A stretch of 64,000 nucleotides of DNA, taken from the NCBI RefSeq assembly GCF_030272615.1, contig NC_081408.1, forward strand, positions 340,662,793 to 340,726,792, given 5' to 3'. Positions within the stretch are counted from its first letter, which is position 1; every line of letters begins with the position of its first letter. Positions 1 through 12,865 of the stretch are shown here, in pieces. Source of the stretch: Cryptomeria japonica (taxonomy: Eukaryota; Streptophyta; Pinopsida; Cupressales; Cupressaceae). Below the pieces are notes generated by a model. The model was not told where the DNA came from. It saw only the letters and a list, made by a program, of their open reading frames with translations, and did not search any database. The translations under genes and the position numbers were made by a program.

Positions 1-1640
1 CACCTTCATGTACCAAAGCCACTAGTTCCACACCTTTAGTACTTACATCCTTCACTTATCATCCACCATATGGCCTCTTTATCAAATTTATTTCTTCTAC
101 ATGTAAAATGTATACGCACAAGATGGAATGAAAATTGGTAGATGTAAAAGCTATATTCCACAAACTTTGCTAAAATCCTTTTTGCCAGTGCCAAAATATG
201 AGGTTTGTAACAGGATGCAACATCTATCAAAGAATAATAGAGATGAGATTTCTAACAAGATGGAAGATCAAAAAATGTAGGAAAGCATTGATTAAAAATA
301 AATACAAGATTGCAGTTTATAGAGTTAACTTCATTTTTTATTTTTGTGGCATTGAATTTCATAGTGTTTTAAAGAAGATATCATAGTTTTTCCAAAAAAA
401 GTCAAAACCTTGCCTAGTGTTTACCGAGAGGAGTAAATAATGTATAGTTTGGTCTCTCATGCATATAAATTCACCCAAATGTGTGGGAATACCTTTTTAC
501 ATGCTATGTGTCATATTATGTTGTGTGCAAAGCTTCAAATTAGATTTGGTACATGCTTGGGCATGAGGATAGTCTGATATCTCTATGTATCAGACAATAA
601 AAGGTAGTTAGAGTGAAGAGTTTGGTGGGAAGACCAAGTGATTGGTATTTTGAAGTGGTTGATGGTAGAGAGAGGGGTAAAGGTACCCTATGCAACCTTC
701 GGAAGGGTTTGTGGATGAAAACCAAATGAAATAGATTAAATTTCTACAATTGTCCTAAGGGTATTAATTGTCATAGTCATAGTTTTACTAGTGATATTGT
801 TTTTGTTTTGACAGAGTTGTGTTTGTAAACCCATGTGGACATGTAATGGAGTCATGAGATGTCTTAATACTACATCAATACTTAACAACATCATAGTGTG
901 TCGGCACCTAAAATATGAAAGGACTAAATATTGGAAGGCATGTGTGATGATGCCATGAAAGGTCTGATATCCCTATGTACTAGATTGAGAAAACTAGTGA
1001 AAGACAAAAAAATATGCATTGAGAAGGAAAAAGGTTGAATTGCCTAATGTTTGGTGTTGAAGTGATGTGTGGGGACTCTACCAAGTCAAATATCTTGTTG
1101 TAGTTTCAAAGGGTGGAAAAAGAATGATCATTTTATTTACTGTCCTAATAGAACATCCATCATAACAATGATTACCAATGATTTGTGCATTGCAAACAAA
1201 GTTCTAGAGGAAGGCTCTTTCTATTGTAATACCAAGTGAGTGTTCATACACCTTTGCTTCAATATCCTCATCCTCAGTATAGGACTAGGCATAAATCAAG
1301 ATCACGAGTAGAGACAAAGAACAACTGCAAAGGGGGAAAATGAAGAAGAAACTGATGATCCACTTAGTCTTTTCATAGCTTCAAAGAAAAAACAAAAAAA
1401 AGAAATGATTGTAATCTACTGTATTTGATAATGACTGATTTTTATGTGTTAATGAATTTAATTATGTGCTAATGAAAGGTTATGAATGATATGTGTTAAT
1501 TAATATTGATGAATGTTGCGTGTTAATTAATCTTAATCAATGTTATGTGTAAATGAACGTTATGTGATATTAATGAATGAATGTTATATTTTATTAATGG
1601 TAGAAAGAATGAATGAATGAATATTATACAATTTTAACGG
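1..1640. other. Non-coding stretch with AT-rich degenerate repeats
   Basis: No convincing coding region is visible: open frames are under 65 codons and lack recognisable motifs. From about 1438 to 1630 the sequence is a degenerate tandem array built on variants of TTATGTGTTAATGAATG, with AT-rich spacers. The copia LTR begins immediately afterwards at 1641. Confidence 0.6.
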
Positions 1641-2362
1641 TGTTGGAAAATGCACACTCCAATGAGAAATTGTAGGTGATTGAAGGTATTTTCATTGATG
1701 GCAACCTTACAATCCTATGGCACCGACAGACACTGACAACGACAAACATGATTACCGACACCCCATCTAACAAGATTTTTTTTATTATATTTTATATTTA
1801 ATTGTAAAATCATTTTGTAAGCTGACAAGGCAAATTGTAATAAGACTCATATAAGTATGAGATCTTGTAGATCATTTGTGTAAGTATGGAATGTAATAGG
1901 CAGATTTTGGAATAAGGTTTATGGAAGTTGTATGAGCTTAAACCGGTACTGAACCTGGAATAACAAATGCTGAACCGAAGTAGTATATGATATTGGATTT
2001 GCATAATCCATTTTGTAAGTGAGTGAGACTTCCCTTTTTGTAATTAAGCAGTGAGCTTTAGGTAGTTGGCCTTCCTGCATGTGCAGGCTCCTATTGTAAG
2101 TAATATTCATTTATTGGCCAATGAGTGAATATTGTGGGTCACAAATCCCATCGAGTTTTTTCCCACACTGGGTTTCCTCATTAAAAATATTGTGTTATGG
2201 TGTTCTTTCTATGTTGTGGTTATTGATCTTATTTATTGCATTATTTATGGTTTACCGGTACACTGTTTTGGAATGCAATTTGTTTAATAAGATTAGAAAA
2301 TCTATTAACCAACAAGATATTGATTCACCCCCCCAATCTGAGTATCTTTGGGAATCCTAACA
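1641..2362 (+). repeat. 5' LTR of the pol-less copia element
   Basis: Starts TGTTGG and ends TAACA directly before the primer binding site. It is nearly co-linear with 5732-6489. The block at 2140-2190 (CCCATCGAGTTTTTTCCCAC followed by TGGGTTTCCTC) is the LTR core also found, in reverse, in the minus-strand copia LTRs near 14230, 37370 and 39790. The right LTR has about 30 extra bases near 6001, bounded by a repeated AGGCAGAT. Confidence 0.9.
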
Positions 2363-2365
2363 ATT

Positions 2366-2377
2366 GGTATCAAAGCC
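2366..2377 (+). promoter_or_regulatory. Primer binding site (tRNA-iMet type)
   Basis: TGGTATCAAAGC lies 3 bp after the 5' LTR end. It differs by one base from the usual TGGTATCAGAGC, the complement of the 3' end of plant initiator-Met tRNA used by most copia elements. Confidence 0.85.
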
Positions 2378-2454
2378 TGGTCCTCTATTTTCAAAATTCT
2401 AATAGCTTGAGGAATATTCTGAAACCGGTACAGATGGAAAACCTGAGAAAGTAA

Positions 2455-3437
2455 TTGGAAACAACTCTTGTAGATTATGATGCAGAAAAGTTGAAAAATA
2501 TGAAACTTGAAGATGATCTGAAGTCTGCACAGGAAATCATTCAAGGACTTCAAGAAAATCTCATTATTGCTAGGAACAAAAGAAGAGAACTTCATGAGAA
2601 GATACAGAGTGATGTGGTGAAAAAGAAACTCTTAATGATCTTATAAGAAAGATGAAGCAAGAAAATATGACCTTGAGGAATTAGATGCAAGATATGACTA
2701 TAAGGTTTTGTAAAGACATTGAAGACCGAAAGAAGAATGAAGATGACTTGAATAGGAGAATCAATGATGCTGGAAATGAAAATCTAAGATTCAGTCATGA
2801 AAATGATATGTTGAAGATAGATATGATACACTTGGAGCATGATAAAACTAAACTCATGAGACAGAAAGATTTCTTAGAAAATGAGTTGGCTACTACAAGT
2901 CAAAACAAGGAGAAATTCAAGAAAAGCTCAGAAGAACTTGATGACATGCTGAAAAATTAGAAACCTAATGGAGATACTAATGATCTTGGCTTTGAAGTTG
3001 GTGAAAGTTCTGGTACTTCAAACAATCATGATCACAATAAACTGGTAAGACAACCTAATGCCTACAAATTCAATGGGAAATGCTTCAACTGTAATAAGTA
3101 TGGTCATAGAGAAAATCGATGTAGATCTAGAAACTATCAAAACACTAATGCACCCACCGTTCAATGTTCTAAATGCAACAAAATTGGTCATAATTTAGAA
3201 AACTACAGAATGAATATAAGATGTTATGTTTGTGGAAGATTTGGACACTTATATAATCAATACAAAACACATATCGACATAGGATATGGAAAAGCTATTC
3301 AGAAAAATAATGTGACTTGTTATGCTTGTAACAAGATTGGACATATTACAAAATTTTGTAGAAGTAAGGCATCACTGAAAAACAACAAAGGACCAAGTTT
3401 GAAAGGTAAAGAGAAGGTTGAAAAAGTAAAGCAATAA
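2455..3437 (+). pseudogene. Broken copia gag (coiled coil plus zinc knuckles)
   Basis: The first part (2455-2960) is rich in Lys, Glu, Asn and Leu with heptad-like spacing, consistent with the coiled-coil gag of Sirevirus-like elements. A frameshift near 2623 and a TAG at 2958 break it. Reading on in the second frame gives a series of CCHC-type knuckles: CFNCNKYGHRENRC near 3083, a degenerate CSKCNKIGH near 3170 followed by CYVCGRFGH near 3222, and CYACNKIGHITKFC near 3319. Some ligands are lost (Tyr in place of the last Cys). Such knuckles bind the element RNA during packaging. The frame ends at a lysine-rich tail, and no protease motif follows. Confidence 0.75.
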
Positions 3438-3847
3438 TTTTCAAAACAATAGATTAGAAAGTCAAATTCGAATGTTAATGAAGCTATTCCTTCACCGGTA
3501 GGATAGAGTGTCACTCCACAAGCAGGAGATTCTTCATCTAACTAAAAAGAAATCCCTTGGGGGTATGGCAACAAATTGAAAAACATGCTAGTTTACCCTC
3601 GGTTGATGGTGAGAATTTGAATTACTTCTTTACCAGAAGATGTGTTAAGTTTCACTTAACTGGCAGGCATTTAATGTGGTAGTTGAAGGAAATGACATTA
3701 TAAAGCAAGTGTTTTTCACTCTTTTTCATTCAGCAAGCATTCAAATTTCCTTAGAGCACAAAAAAGCTGAGCGAAGGCATCCATGATGAGAAGTGAAGCA
3801 AATCATTCAAGCATTCAAACCTAAAGGCAGATTAAGGTATTTATACA

Positions 3848-5500
3848 ATGGCTTCCTCCTCTGCACCTGAATTCATTGCAAACCCTATTGTAATTGAAGT
3901 GATTAAATGCCCTAGGCCCGTATTTAAAATCATTCCCGAAGTAGCGAAGAGGGATGATAACCTAGGAGCATTTTCTAAAATACCCAAAGGAGTTGCTTAT
4001 GCTGAGGATCCTAGAATTTACAAACATTGTCATATTGAAGAACTAGGTGCTAATGAGATTATGAACATGTATAGGACAATAATATGTGATGAAGATGGTA
4101 ATGTAAAATTAGAACACAAGATAATTGAAACCCTAGGTTTTTTGGAGATACTTAGCATTCCTGATTTTCCCAAAGAGGTTATAAGGATTGTATTGAGTAG
4201 AGTTCATGGGGATTTATTTTGGCTAGATTCCATTCATAAGATAATAAAAGAAGTAGTTAGGGTAGTGACAGGCTTACCTTCCACCAGTAGCAGGCCTGAC
4301 AAGACTAAAAAGGTTCCAAACGACACTATAATGACCCTAACTAGTGCAACCTATGACAAGAGATCCTTAAGAGTCAATGATGTAAATGATATCAATGTAA
4401 GATTCATTAGCATGATTCTTGGATACAAAGCTACACATGTCAACAGATTAAACTATGTTTCTAGTTTATGTATCAAGAGTGCTTATTACTTAGTAAACAT
4501 TAATGCAAAGATTGACATATGTGAATGGTTAAAAGATGAGCTAATAGACAATTTGAACAAAATTAAGGGTGACAAGAAATGCACATTCAGATTTGGTAAC
4601 CTAATTGTATGTCTATTGTTGTATATTACCAAGGAAGCTCCCAGTATTGGTAGAAAGGATTTTGGATTTGACATTCTAGTAGGAAAACAACTTTTGGATA
4701 TTCTTAATAACATGGGAGATGAAAGGGAGAAGAACATAATTGAACACTTTCAGGCACTGAAGGCTAGAATGAAAAATAGGGAAAGACTATCTCAATCCAT
4801 AGTTGATAAATATCAAAAGAAGATATGTTTTTTTATAAAGAAGGATGAAATATGGATGGAGGCAGTGATTCTAAGGACAGTTTGGGTTACAAAGATGGGT
4901 TATGAGGCAGATGAAAACATAATAGAAACTTATGTGAAATCCCTTCTAGAAGTCCCTAAAGAACCAACAGAAGAAGTATTTGGAAATGCAGAAACCATTG
5001 AAAGCAAATTTCAATCACAAAAATGAATAAAGAAAATAGAACAAACAATTAGAAAGGCAACTAGACAGGCAAAAGAAATCAAGGAAGATATATTGAACAA
5101 AACTTTAACGGAATTTAAGGAGTCGTACAGAGACACCTGCAAGACTGATCTTCTGATAGTGGATATTGACAATGAAATCAACATAGTACAAAAGGAAATA
5201 AATGATATAGCTGACAATCCCATTGGTTCATCAAAACCCATATCAGTTATAGAGCAAGAGATAGCAGGTTTTGAGGAGAAACTTGAGAAATTGGAGAAGG
5301 AGAAGGAAAGAATAAAATACAAAGCTAAGGAACTCAAATGTAGACTAGGTCCAAAACTAGACATCCTCATCTCCTTGAGAAAAGAGATTTTAGAGGCTCT
5401 TGTTCCAAGACTTAAGAAACCGGAAAATAAAATGCACATACTCCAAGACTTATGTAACCCACTGATTACAGGGATCCTAACAAGAACTACACTCAATTGA
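3848..5500 (+). pseudogene. Extra ORF of the pol-less copia element, 551 codons with one stop
   Basis: One frame runs from ATG 3848 to TGA 5498-5500, interrupted only by TGA at 5024-5026. Residues 1-390 look globular and lack enzyme motifs I can name. About residues 130-250 contain HKIIKEVVRVVTGLP followed by a stretch around VNDINVRFISMILGYK, a pattern I associate with unannotated gag/env-position ORFs of plant retroelements. Residues 395-551 are Lys/Glu-rich and strongly coiled-coil-like (5093-5500). The 390 bp before the ATG have no long frame, so it may be translated from its own transcript or a spliced one. It occupies the place of pol. Function is unknown; a structural or packaging role is only a guess. 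The 16280-18846 pseudogene has a similar two-part architecture. Confidence 0.7.
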
Positions 5501-5590
5501 CATTAATGGACAACCTTTATCATTGATGCCAAAGGGGGAGTAGTAGAATGATAAAAATGATTGGCAGAAGACATCATCTGCTCAGGGGGA

Positions 5591-5650
5591 GCACACAGTT
5601 TTGGAGCACACAATTTTGGAGCACACAATTTTGGAGCACACAGTTTTGGC
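5591..5650 (+). repeat. 15-bp tandem repeat, four copies
   Basis: Four adjacent copies of GCACACARTTTTGGA start at 5591, 5606, 5621 and 5636; the last ends GGC. They lie between the extra ORF and the purine tract of the copia element. A second purine-rich tract (CCAAAGGGGGAG) occurs upstream near 5529, so the 3' end of the internal region has been partly duplicated. Confidence 0.95.
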
Positions 5651-5719
5651 AAGATTATTTGGACAACACATTTTTGGATACAATTTTGAATTTTTCTCAT
5701 GAGTGTTGCCATCAATGCC

Positions 5720-5731
5720 AAAGGGGGAGAT
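5720..5731 (+). promoter_or_regulatory. Polypurine tract
   Basis: AAAGGGGGAGAT directly abuts the TGTTGG start of the 3' LTR, the expected position and composition for plus-strand priming in copia elements. Confidence 0.85.
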
Positions 5732-6489
5732 TGTTGGAAAATGCACACTCCAATGAGAAATTGTAGGTGATTGAAGGTATTGTTATTGATGGCAACCTTA
5801 CAATCCTATGGCACTGGCAGGCACCAACATAGGTAGCAACAAAGATGATTACCGGCACCCCAACCGATAGGATTTTGTTGATTATATTTTGTATTTAATT
5901 GTAAAATCATTTTGTAAGCCAACAAGGAGAATCGTAATAAGACTTATATAAGTATGATATCTTGTAGATCATTTGTGTAAGTATGGAATGTAATAGGCAG
6001 ATGCAAACATGCAAATATTAAGGCAGATTTTGGAATAAGGTGTATGGAAGTTGTATGAGCTTAAACTGGTACTGAACCTGGCATAGCAGATACTGAACCA
6101 AAGTAGTACATGATATTGGATTTGCATAATCCATTTTGTAAATCAGTGAGACTTCCCTTTTTGTAATTAAGTAGTGAGCTTTGGGTAGTTGGCCTTCCTG
6201 CATGTGCAGGCCCCTATTGTAAGTAATATTCATTTATTGGCCAGTGAGTGAATATTGTGCGTCACAAATCCCACCGAGATTTTTCCCACACTGGGTTTCC
6301 TCGTTAACAATATTGTGTTATGTTGTTCTTTCTATGTTGTGGTTATTGATCTTATTTACTGCACTATTTCTGGTTTACCGGTACACTATTTTGGAATGCA
6401 ATTTGTTTAATAAGATTAGAAAATCTGTTAACCAACAAGATACTGATTCACCCCCCCCCCCCCCCTCAGTATCTTTGGGAATCCTAATA
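5732..6489 (+). repeat. 3' LTR of the pol-less copia element
   Basis: Near-identical to 1641-2362 along its length apart from scattered substitutions, a roughly 30-bp insertion near 6001 and a poly-C run (6451-6465) longer than in the left copy. The end reads CCTAATA where the left copy has CCTAACA. Confidence 0.9.
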
Positions 6490-9400
6490 AACAAGGAATT
6501 TAGAGTGATGTTAGGGAGGGGGGAGGGGCCAAATGAGCTTCCAACTTCATGTGGCTGGCCCTGTTAAGTAGAGAATATTAAACTATTCTTGAAACCAAGC
6601 GAAGGTCAACAAGATAACACACTTTTTGATATTCATTATGTTGTACAATTAATCTTATTGAATAATGTATATTGAATCTCAATTGCAGCATCCAACAAAG
6701 CCAACATGAACAACAACACCACAATTTGCTGGGTATAATGAACTCCCATATTGTCTTGTATGTACACTAACAGTATGAGTTACTTATAGTGTTGATATCC
6801 ATGGCAGGACTGCAAAAGTTATGAATATGCCTCATCCTTGTAAGTTTTTTTATTACTTTTCATTTTCTTTAGAATTTTGCTACTTCATGAATGAGATGTT
6901 TTTCAGATGTCTATTCCATGAATAGCTTTCTATTGTATGCTTCATGAGCGATGTGTCTTCAACATGTCCACTCCATGAGAACCTTTCTCATATATGCTTG
7001 TACCTTATGTGTATTTATGTATTACTTCATGGTTTACATGTATGATTCATGCCTTGCATGTATTCATATGTATGGTTTGTGATTTACATAGCTCCTTCAT
7101 GCCTTATGAGCATTACTTCATGCCTTGCAGTCTTTTCAAAATATTCCAAAATCAATAAGAAAAAGAGTAGTAGAGGCTACATACCAAAATAAATTAGATC
7201 TCCCTCTTTATTTCTTCACTTTCTTCCCTATTTTATTCCTCCCTTCTTTATCACTTCCCTTTTTCTTTATTTTTCCTTGATATAACTAACCTTTTCTCCT
7301 TAATGTTCTTCATGAATTTAAAGACTCCTTTACACTTCCCACTTTACATCCATGACAATTACCTCCATAACTTCATTTAGTGTGAAGTAATTATTCTCCT
7401 CTACCGTGACCTTCATATATCTTTCATATATCCTTTCATATATTACCATCCATATATATATTGACCTCATTCTAAGACTTTTAATCTGCCTCTTCTACCT
7501 CATTATGTGACAACAAAATGTGAGGATTTAAGAGGAGCTTTAAATCATAATAGCCCTTAGCATTGGTTTAGAAAGAGTCTCATATTATGCCTCCTAGATT
7601 GGATGGCTCTGATCCTCATCACACAATTCAACTTTGTCCTCCTCATTGGATTCTTTGCACTCGTGATGATAGAATTGTGAAGATTATATTTCAACATTTT
7701 TTTATTTATTTTTTCTCGCTTTTGATTCAACTCTTTATATGTCCTTAAATTGTATGAGCCTAATAGCTTCTACTCGTGTTGATAGTTTGGTGGCTCTTAT
7801 CAATGGTTCCTTCGAAGAAGTGTGATCCTTGTAATTTTGGACTTCCATGATGTGAAAAAGAGGTTATGTTATGAATAATAGTCCAAATGATTTATATATT
7901 TCTTATTATGTTGAGTATGAGTAAATTTGGGCTTCCTTGGATATAATCACTATTTTGTACTAACTATTGTCATTTAGTGTGATTTGAGCATGGAATTCAA
8001 GTAATCATGAGGGTGGAAACAATCTTAAAGTGTTAGGGGGTATGCAAACTTGACTAAGGGATGAAAGTATCAAGAAAGTACAAGTGATTCATATGTAGAT
8101 CAATGTATCATTCACCTATTAATTCCTAGCAGCATTGTCAAATAAATAAGCAAAGAGGGATGTTGAGTGCATAAATACATTTTATGTTGCCATGATATAA
8201 TTAAAATATCAAACATGTAACTTAGATTGATTTGCAATTTCATTCATAAATATTAGATCTTCCTTGTGGATTTTTGAATGCATAATGTCTCGTTGATTTC
8301 AATATTTTTATTGCAAGTACTCTTTTCAGCATGAAATTACACTCATTGTCGTCTCTTACTAAATGCAAGTCTATTATCCTATCAATGATGATACATTTCG
8401 CATGCATTTTATGGGGAAATCTTATTAATAGATATGGTTGGGTTGGTCATTGTTTTGTGAAAATATATATAAGTAGATTTCAACATTAGAGTTATAAACA
8501 CCGTAAATTGAGTTTGAGATCATTGTCCTAATTGTAACAGTCAACCACCATTGGCCCAATGCAACACCAACACCGTTGTGACACCAAGGTTTGTGCATAT
8601 TGGTGTAATGGTTACTCTTAGGATATTTCATTACCATTACATATACAAACCTAGTGGGGTTTCCGAACACAACTTGTTTGAGTAGGTAGTATCATTGGTA
8701 AACTTGTGATTGTCACAATTGGTAACCTTAGGACAGTCATTAATATTTGGTCTATGGCACTATTTTATGGCTTCTAAATGCTTCTATGGGGTGTGCAGGG
8801 GTCCCACACATCTCTTCCAACATTCTATCCAAGGCACTTCACTCTCACCTATCTTATATTCCACTTTCTCTATGTTTCTATCCCGGAGGTCCAATACATG
8901 AAGAATATCAGACCAATCAATCAAATCTAGCATGTGCCTGAGAGGTTTTGGAGACCTAAAAGAAAGAGAAATGAAAACACATATTTACAAGAGCCTTTCC
9001 AACCAGTGGTGTGAGTTTTTAACTGTGAAAAGGCCAAAAATACATTTTTTCCCCTCTCATTGGAAACCCAAATTTCAATGGATCTCAAAGCTAAAAAAGA
9101 TGAAAATTAAGGTTATTCAGTTCTCTACCATATCCAATCAACTTCTAATGAAAATATGATGAATTCCACAATTAAAAATAATGACAATCAGACTGAAATG
9201 TTTTTGTATGAACAAAAATCTCCAACTTCATTTAGTAAAACTTTCAAAATTCAAGAAGACAAACTTGTGTGGTGTGACAAAGGCCTATTTATGCCAATCC
9301 AAGTGGGTTACAATCTCAAACCACCAAAAACCAACCTCCCAACCAAATTTTGAAAAGTTGTCATGACACTAATGACAACTTTTTATAATTTTTATAATTT

Positions 9401-11706
9401 TTGTCCAATGGACCTCAAACTTTCCCAATTAGATCAAAATACATCATAATGGCCTCAAATTTCCTTATTTACATGAAATAACACAATAAAAACTAAAATC
9501 TCAAATTTCGTCCGTTTTGGCCAAACCTAGGTCCCTAGGGTGCTCCTGCACCATCAAACCATATGAATTATTGAAAACAAATGTGTTTTGGAAGTTTTAA
9601 TGAGAGAAGCTATAAATATTTCTACCTCTCAATAAATAAAAAAATACCACAAATATCATTATTGATAAGAAAGTGTTGAGTGATTCATAGAGTTCCCCTA
9701 AACCCTTCAACAAATAAATTTAACAATCTCCCCATTGGCCTATCCTCAAGTGACAAACATAATAGACAACTTGAGAAATCATTCTATACTATGAAACCAA
9801 AATGCATACCTTTTTCATTGGTGAGATGTGAAATTGGGCTTGTAAAATATTTTGCAAAACCATCCCATGTTTTCACCTTTATTTATTTTGTGAATTGGAG
9901 CTTGGTCTAGGAGGTTAGACAAGTTGTTTTGTAGGTTGTAGCAGTAATAAAGTGCTAGAGGAATTTAGAGAGAAGTATTCTTATGAAAAGAACAAATAAG
10001 AACAAGAACAACTAACTTAGATAAAGTAGATAAATTCAGAGCCTAACGATCAAGCCTTCGTACCTTTGAAATTTTCTTTATGTTTGAATTTTTTTAATTA
10101 ATTAATCCTAAAAATATGAATATCTAGAATATATATTTTTCATAACCCTTGATTCATTAGAATTATTTTATAGGACCTAACTTGTAACTTTTTTTCATAT
10201 GCTAATTTTACTCTCTTTGCTCAGTGGCATTAATTTTTTTGAAAATCCTATATGTGTTTTCATATCTATGTTTAAGATTCCACCCAAAAGTTAACATTGC
10301 TTTGATAACTCCAAATTCATATCTAAGCTCATCCTAAGGTAACATGTTCATAGTCAATCAATAAGCTTTCTCTATGTGATTTCAAGTAAGATATTGATCT
10401 ATATAGTTAATTTTGTGATTGATTTGAGGGATACGTCCATTGTCAAACCTTAAGAAAATTTTGTTCCATATCCTAGATTTATTTTGTTTTAATTCTCAGT
10501 GAGTAATTTTCAATAGTAATAAAGTGGTATATATCATTATATTTCAATGACAAAAGGCCAGATATTTGAATAAATATGCATAAACATAAAACATATTTTT
10601 CAAATCTTATTTATTACAATTAAATATATTTAACAATACCATATTATACATATCCCCATTTATATAATGAATAATAAAGACTTCTTTACAGTATTATATA
10701 TTCATTATAGCTGATAATGCTTACAACAAAAAAAGAAAGATAAGAGTTTATATGTTGAACCGTTCTTAAACAGATATGGTTGCAAATTGCTTTGATATAT
10801 TATGTATAACAGATTGCTATAACCAAATTTTTGTGCTATACTCTTGGATCCAATACTCATGATTTTGGATTTTAGATAGCATGCCTCGCTAGATTACTTT
10901 GGACAGTAGGTGTAGATTCATTGTGGTTTATGCTGAAAGAATTTAAAAAATTGTACATAGTTTATGGATAACTTCACTTAAGAAACTCATGTCTCATCTC
11001 TAAGGATTGAGAACATTTCCATTAGATCATGTCCTTTTTGGGTAACACTTGATTATGTGTTTCATGTTAGTTAGAAAGTTACAAACCAGAGCAAGAAAGG
11101 ATGCAATCCTCTATTTCATAGTAATGCAACATTTCCAAATCTATTTCAACATGAAATCAAAAGAATTGGTTTGAGTTAAAAGATCTATTAAATTTTATTG
11201 GCCCTTGTTAATACATTTATAATGATTAGTTGGACGCTATGGATATTTTGTCATCCTCAACATGGTGAGCTCATCTCTGATTCTTTTCTCTTTTAAATGC
11301 AATAAACTCCTAAAGAAGTGGGTCGTATTATTCGGCAAAGTTGACATCTCCATGGGTGAAGAGCTATGCTGGCTTAGAAGTTAACTCTAAGAATATATAC
11401 AAGGTTCTCATATAATTTTTGATGCTGCCAATAATATTGGTGTAACAAATACTTGATGGTATCCAAGGGAGAAAGGAAAAAAAAATCTAAACGTTGCATC
11501 TCCCCATTAAACTCCAATAAATGGTAGGAAACTTTGAGGTTGTTGATGCATATTTGATCATTGATATATCACATAATATATTATAAATTCATTTTCCTTC
11601 CTTGTGCTAAACATTTAAGGCAATATTGTACTTTCTAGACAAAATTTTGGGCAACCACATTCAGATTGCTGGTGATTTTGCAATCGACAAATTATTTTAA
11701 TAGGAT
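6490..11706. other. Long non-coding stretch
   Basis: No gene, RNA gene or complete mobile element could be supported. Pyrimidine-rich DNA lies at 7200-7330. At 8150-8170 AAAGAGGGA is followed by TGTTGAGTGC, which looks like a polypurine tract and LTR start, but no second repeat or primer site could be paired with it. Short open frames at 8425-9910 show no protein motif or codon structure. Confidence 0.5.
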
Positions 11707-12072
11707 TCAATGTGTGACTGATTTGCATCTTATATAAGTGTTGTAGAACCTTAAAATTAAAATTATATTCACTCTTTGTGTATGAGGATAGTCATGGATT
11801 AGCAACGTATATAAGTGTTGATGATAACACTTGATCTTCTTAGCTAAAATTGATTTATAACATTGGTTTATGTTGTCGAAACTCATCCTAATTATGCCAT
11901 TAGATGGGTCATAGGCTGAAAATTTAATCATCCCATCTGCAATGAAGAGGCACTTGCCGAAAAACACCTCCCTTGTGATTGTGGCAACCAAAAGAATCTC
12001 TAGGCCTTCATGTGTCAATTTAAAGTATATTATGGGCCCATAACCCATAGGTCCCACCAAGATCAATTTCAT
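11707..12072 (-). CDS. Hypothetical 121-codon open frame, possible gene fragment
   Basis: An uninterrupted minus-strand frame from ATG. The middle part (about residues 35-65) reads like a beta-rich repeat, including LFIADGMIKFSAYDPSNG, which recalls F-box-associated/kelch-type proteins where a loop naming a residue pair precedes YD. That resemblance is weak and based on memory of the family. No F-box is seen upstream, and the C-terminal half looks random. It may be a relic exon or chance. No promoter or splice context was identified. Confidence 0.25.
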   Translation of the reverse strand: MKLILVGPMGYGPIIYFKLTHEGLEILLVATITREVFFGKCLFIADGMIKFSAYDPSNGIIRMSFDNINQCYKSILAKKIKCYHQHLYTLLIHDYPHTQRVNIILILRFYNTYIRCKSVTH

Positions 12073-12865
12073 AACTAGAAAATAAGATATCTAAATGAGT
12101 TGAAAAATTTTAGGAGTAAACATGTGGACATGTTAAACTATATAGGGGGAGAGATGGTGTTTAAAATTTTATTTTTTTATACCAAAATTTAAATTCAAAT
12201 ACCCTAGTTACTTAAACAAAAGAAAGGTTGGAACTATTTTATATCAAGTGTTTTGTGTGTTGTCATAATGGATTTCTATTTTCTTTTAATATGCTAGTAA
12301 CATTATTTTTAGTAATATCTTTACCTATTGTACTTTGTTATTGGACTCTATCAACCCAATAACCTTGTACATGCGATTTATTTTATTAAAGAGGATATTC
12401 ATCTAGTCCGGAATGCATGATTATCGTCTTTGAATATATGTTGAATATATAATGATGAGTGAATACTTAGTATGAGATATATACATGTCATTCAATAGGT
12501 ATATGTCATGTATTGACATAGGATGACACTTTATATGAGATTATCAATTTGGGATATACTTATAAGAAATATGTGTATATATAGTAGATAAATTCATTAC
12601 ATGTATATATATAGTAGATGAGTTTTGGTATCTCCCAAGAACAACTAACTTAGATAAAGTAGATAAAGTCATTTCATCTCTCTGATTGGGTTGCTCTTGT
12701 TCCATTGGTGTTGTCCTTTCCTTTTCCAGAAAATTGGCTTTAAAGGCTCTTGTATTTGGGTTAGCTAATTCCCTATCAACACCATTTTTAATAGGTTTAC
12801 TAGTACTCAGTGGTTCGTACAGTCCTCTTAGGAGTTGGACCATCTAAACCATGGTGCGCCTGATT
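12073..12865. other. Non-coding stretch
   Basis: No gene is supported. A 99-codon minus-strand frame at 12544-12843 has no family resemblance. Positions 12636-12667 repeat exactly the 32 bp at 10003-10034. Around 12550-12620 are short TATATATAGTAGAT repeats. Confidence 0.4.

Larger units (their letters stand above)
1641..6489 (+). mobile_element. Pol-less (non-autonomous) Ty1-copia-type LTR retrotransposon with an extra ORF
   Basis: Two direct repeats of 722 bp (1641-2362) and 758 bp (5732-6489) flank a 3.37-kb internal region. A primer binding site matching the initiator-Met tRNA follows the left repeat and a purine tract (5720-5731) precedes the right one, as expected for a plus-strand LTR element. 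The TGTTGG start, the AAAGGGGGAGA tract and a coiled-coil/zinc-knuckle gag resemble Sirevirus-like copia elements. No protease, integrase or reverse transcriptase motif is present; the space is filled by an unrelated extra ORF (3848-5500). Replication would therefore need enzymes from a relative. The right LTR ends TA rather than CA, and flanks (AACGG left, AACAA right) do not give a perfect target duplication. Confidence 0.85.

Noticed and set aside
5011-5496. 161-codon minus-strand frame
   Set aside because: Shadow of the coiled-coil part of the extra ORF on the plus strand; Ser/Leu-rich as expected of the complement of Glu/Lys codons.
5590-5655. Possible CRISPR-like array
   Set aside because: The 15-bp units are contiguous without spacers and lie in the 3' internal region of a plant retrotransposon.
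8150-8175. Purine tract AAAGAGGGA followed by TGTTGAGTGC, resembling a gypsy 3' LTR start
   Set aside because: No second repeat, primer site or coding domain could be paired with it within the window.
12544-12843. 99-codon minus-strand frame
   Set aside because: No recognisable domain, ends in low-complexity TATA-type repeats, no splice or promoter context.
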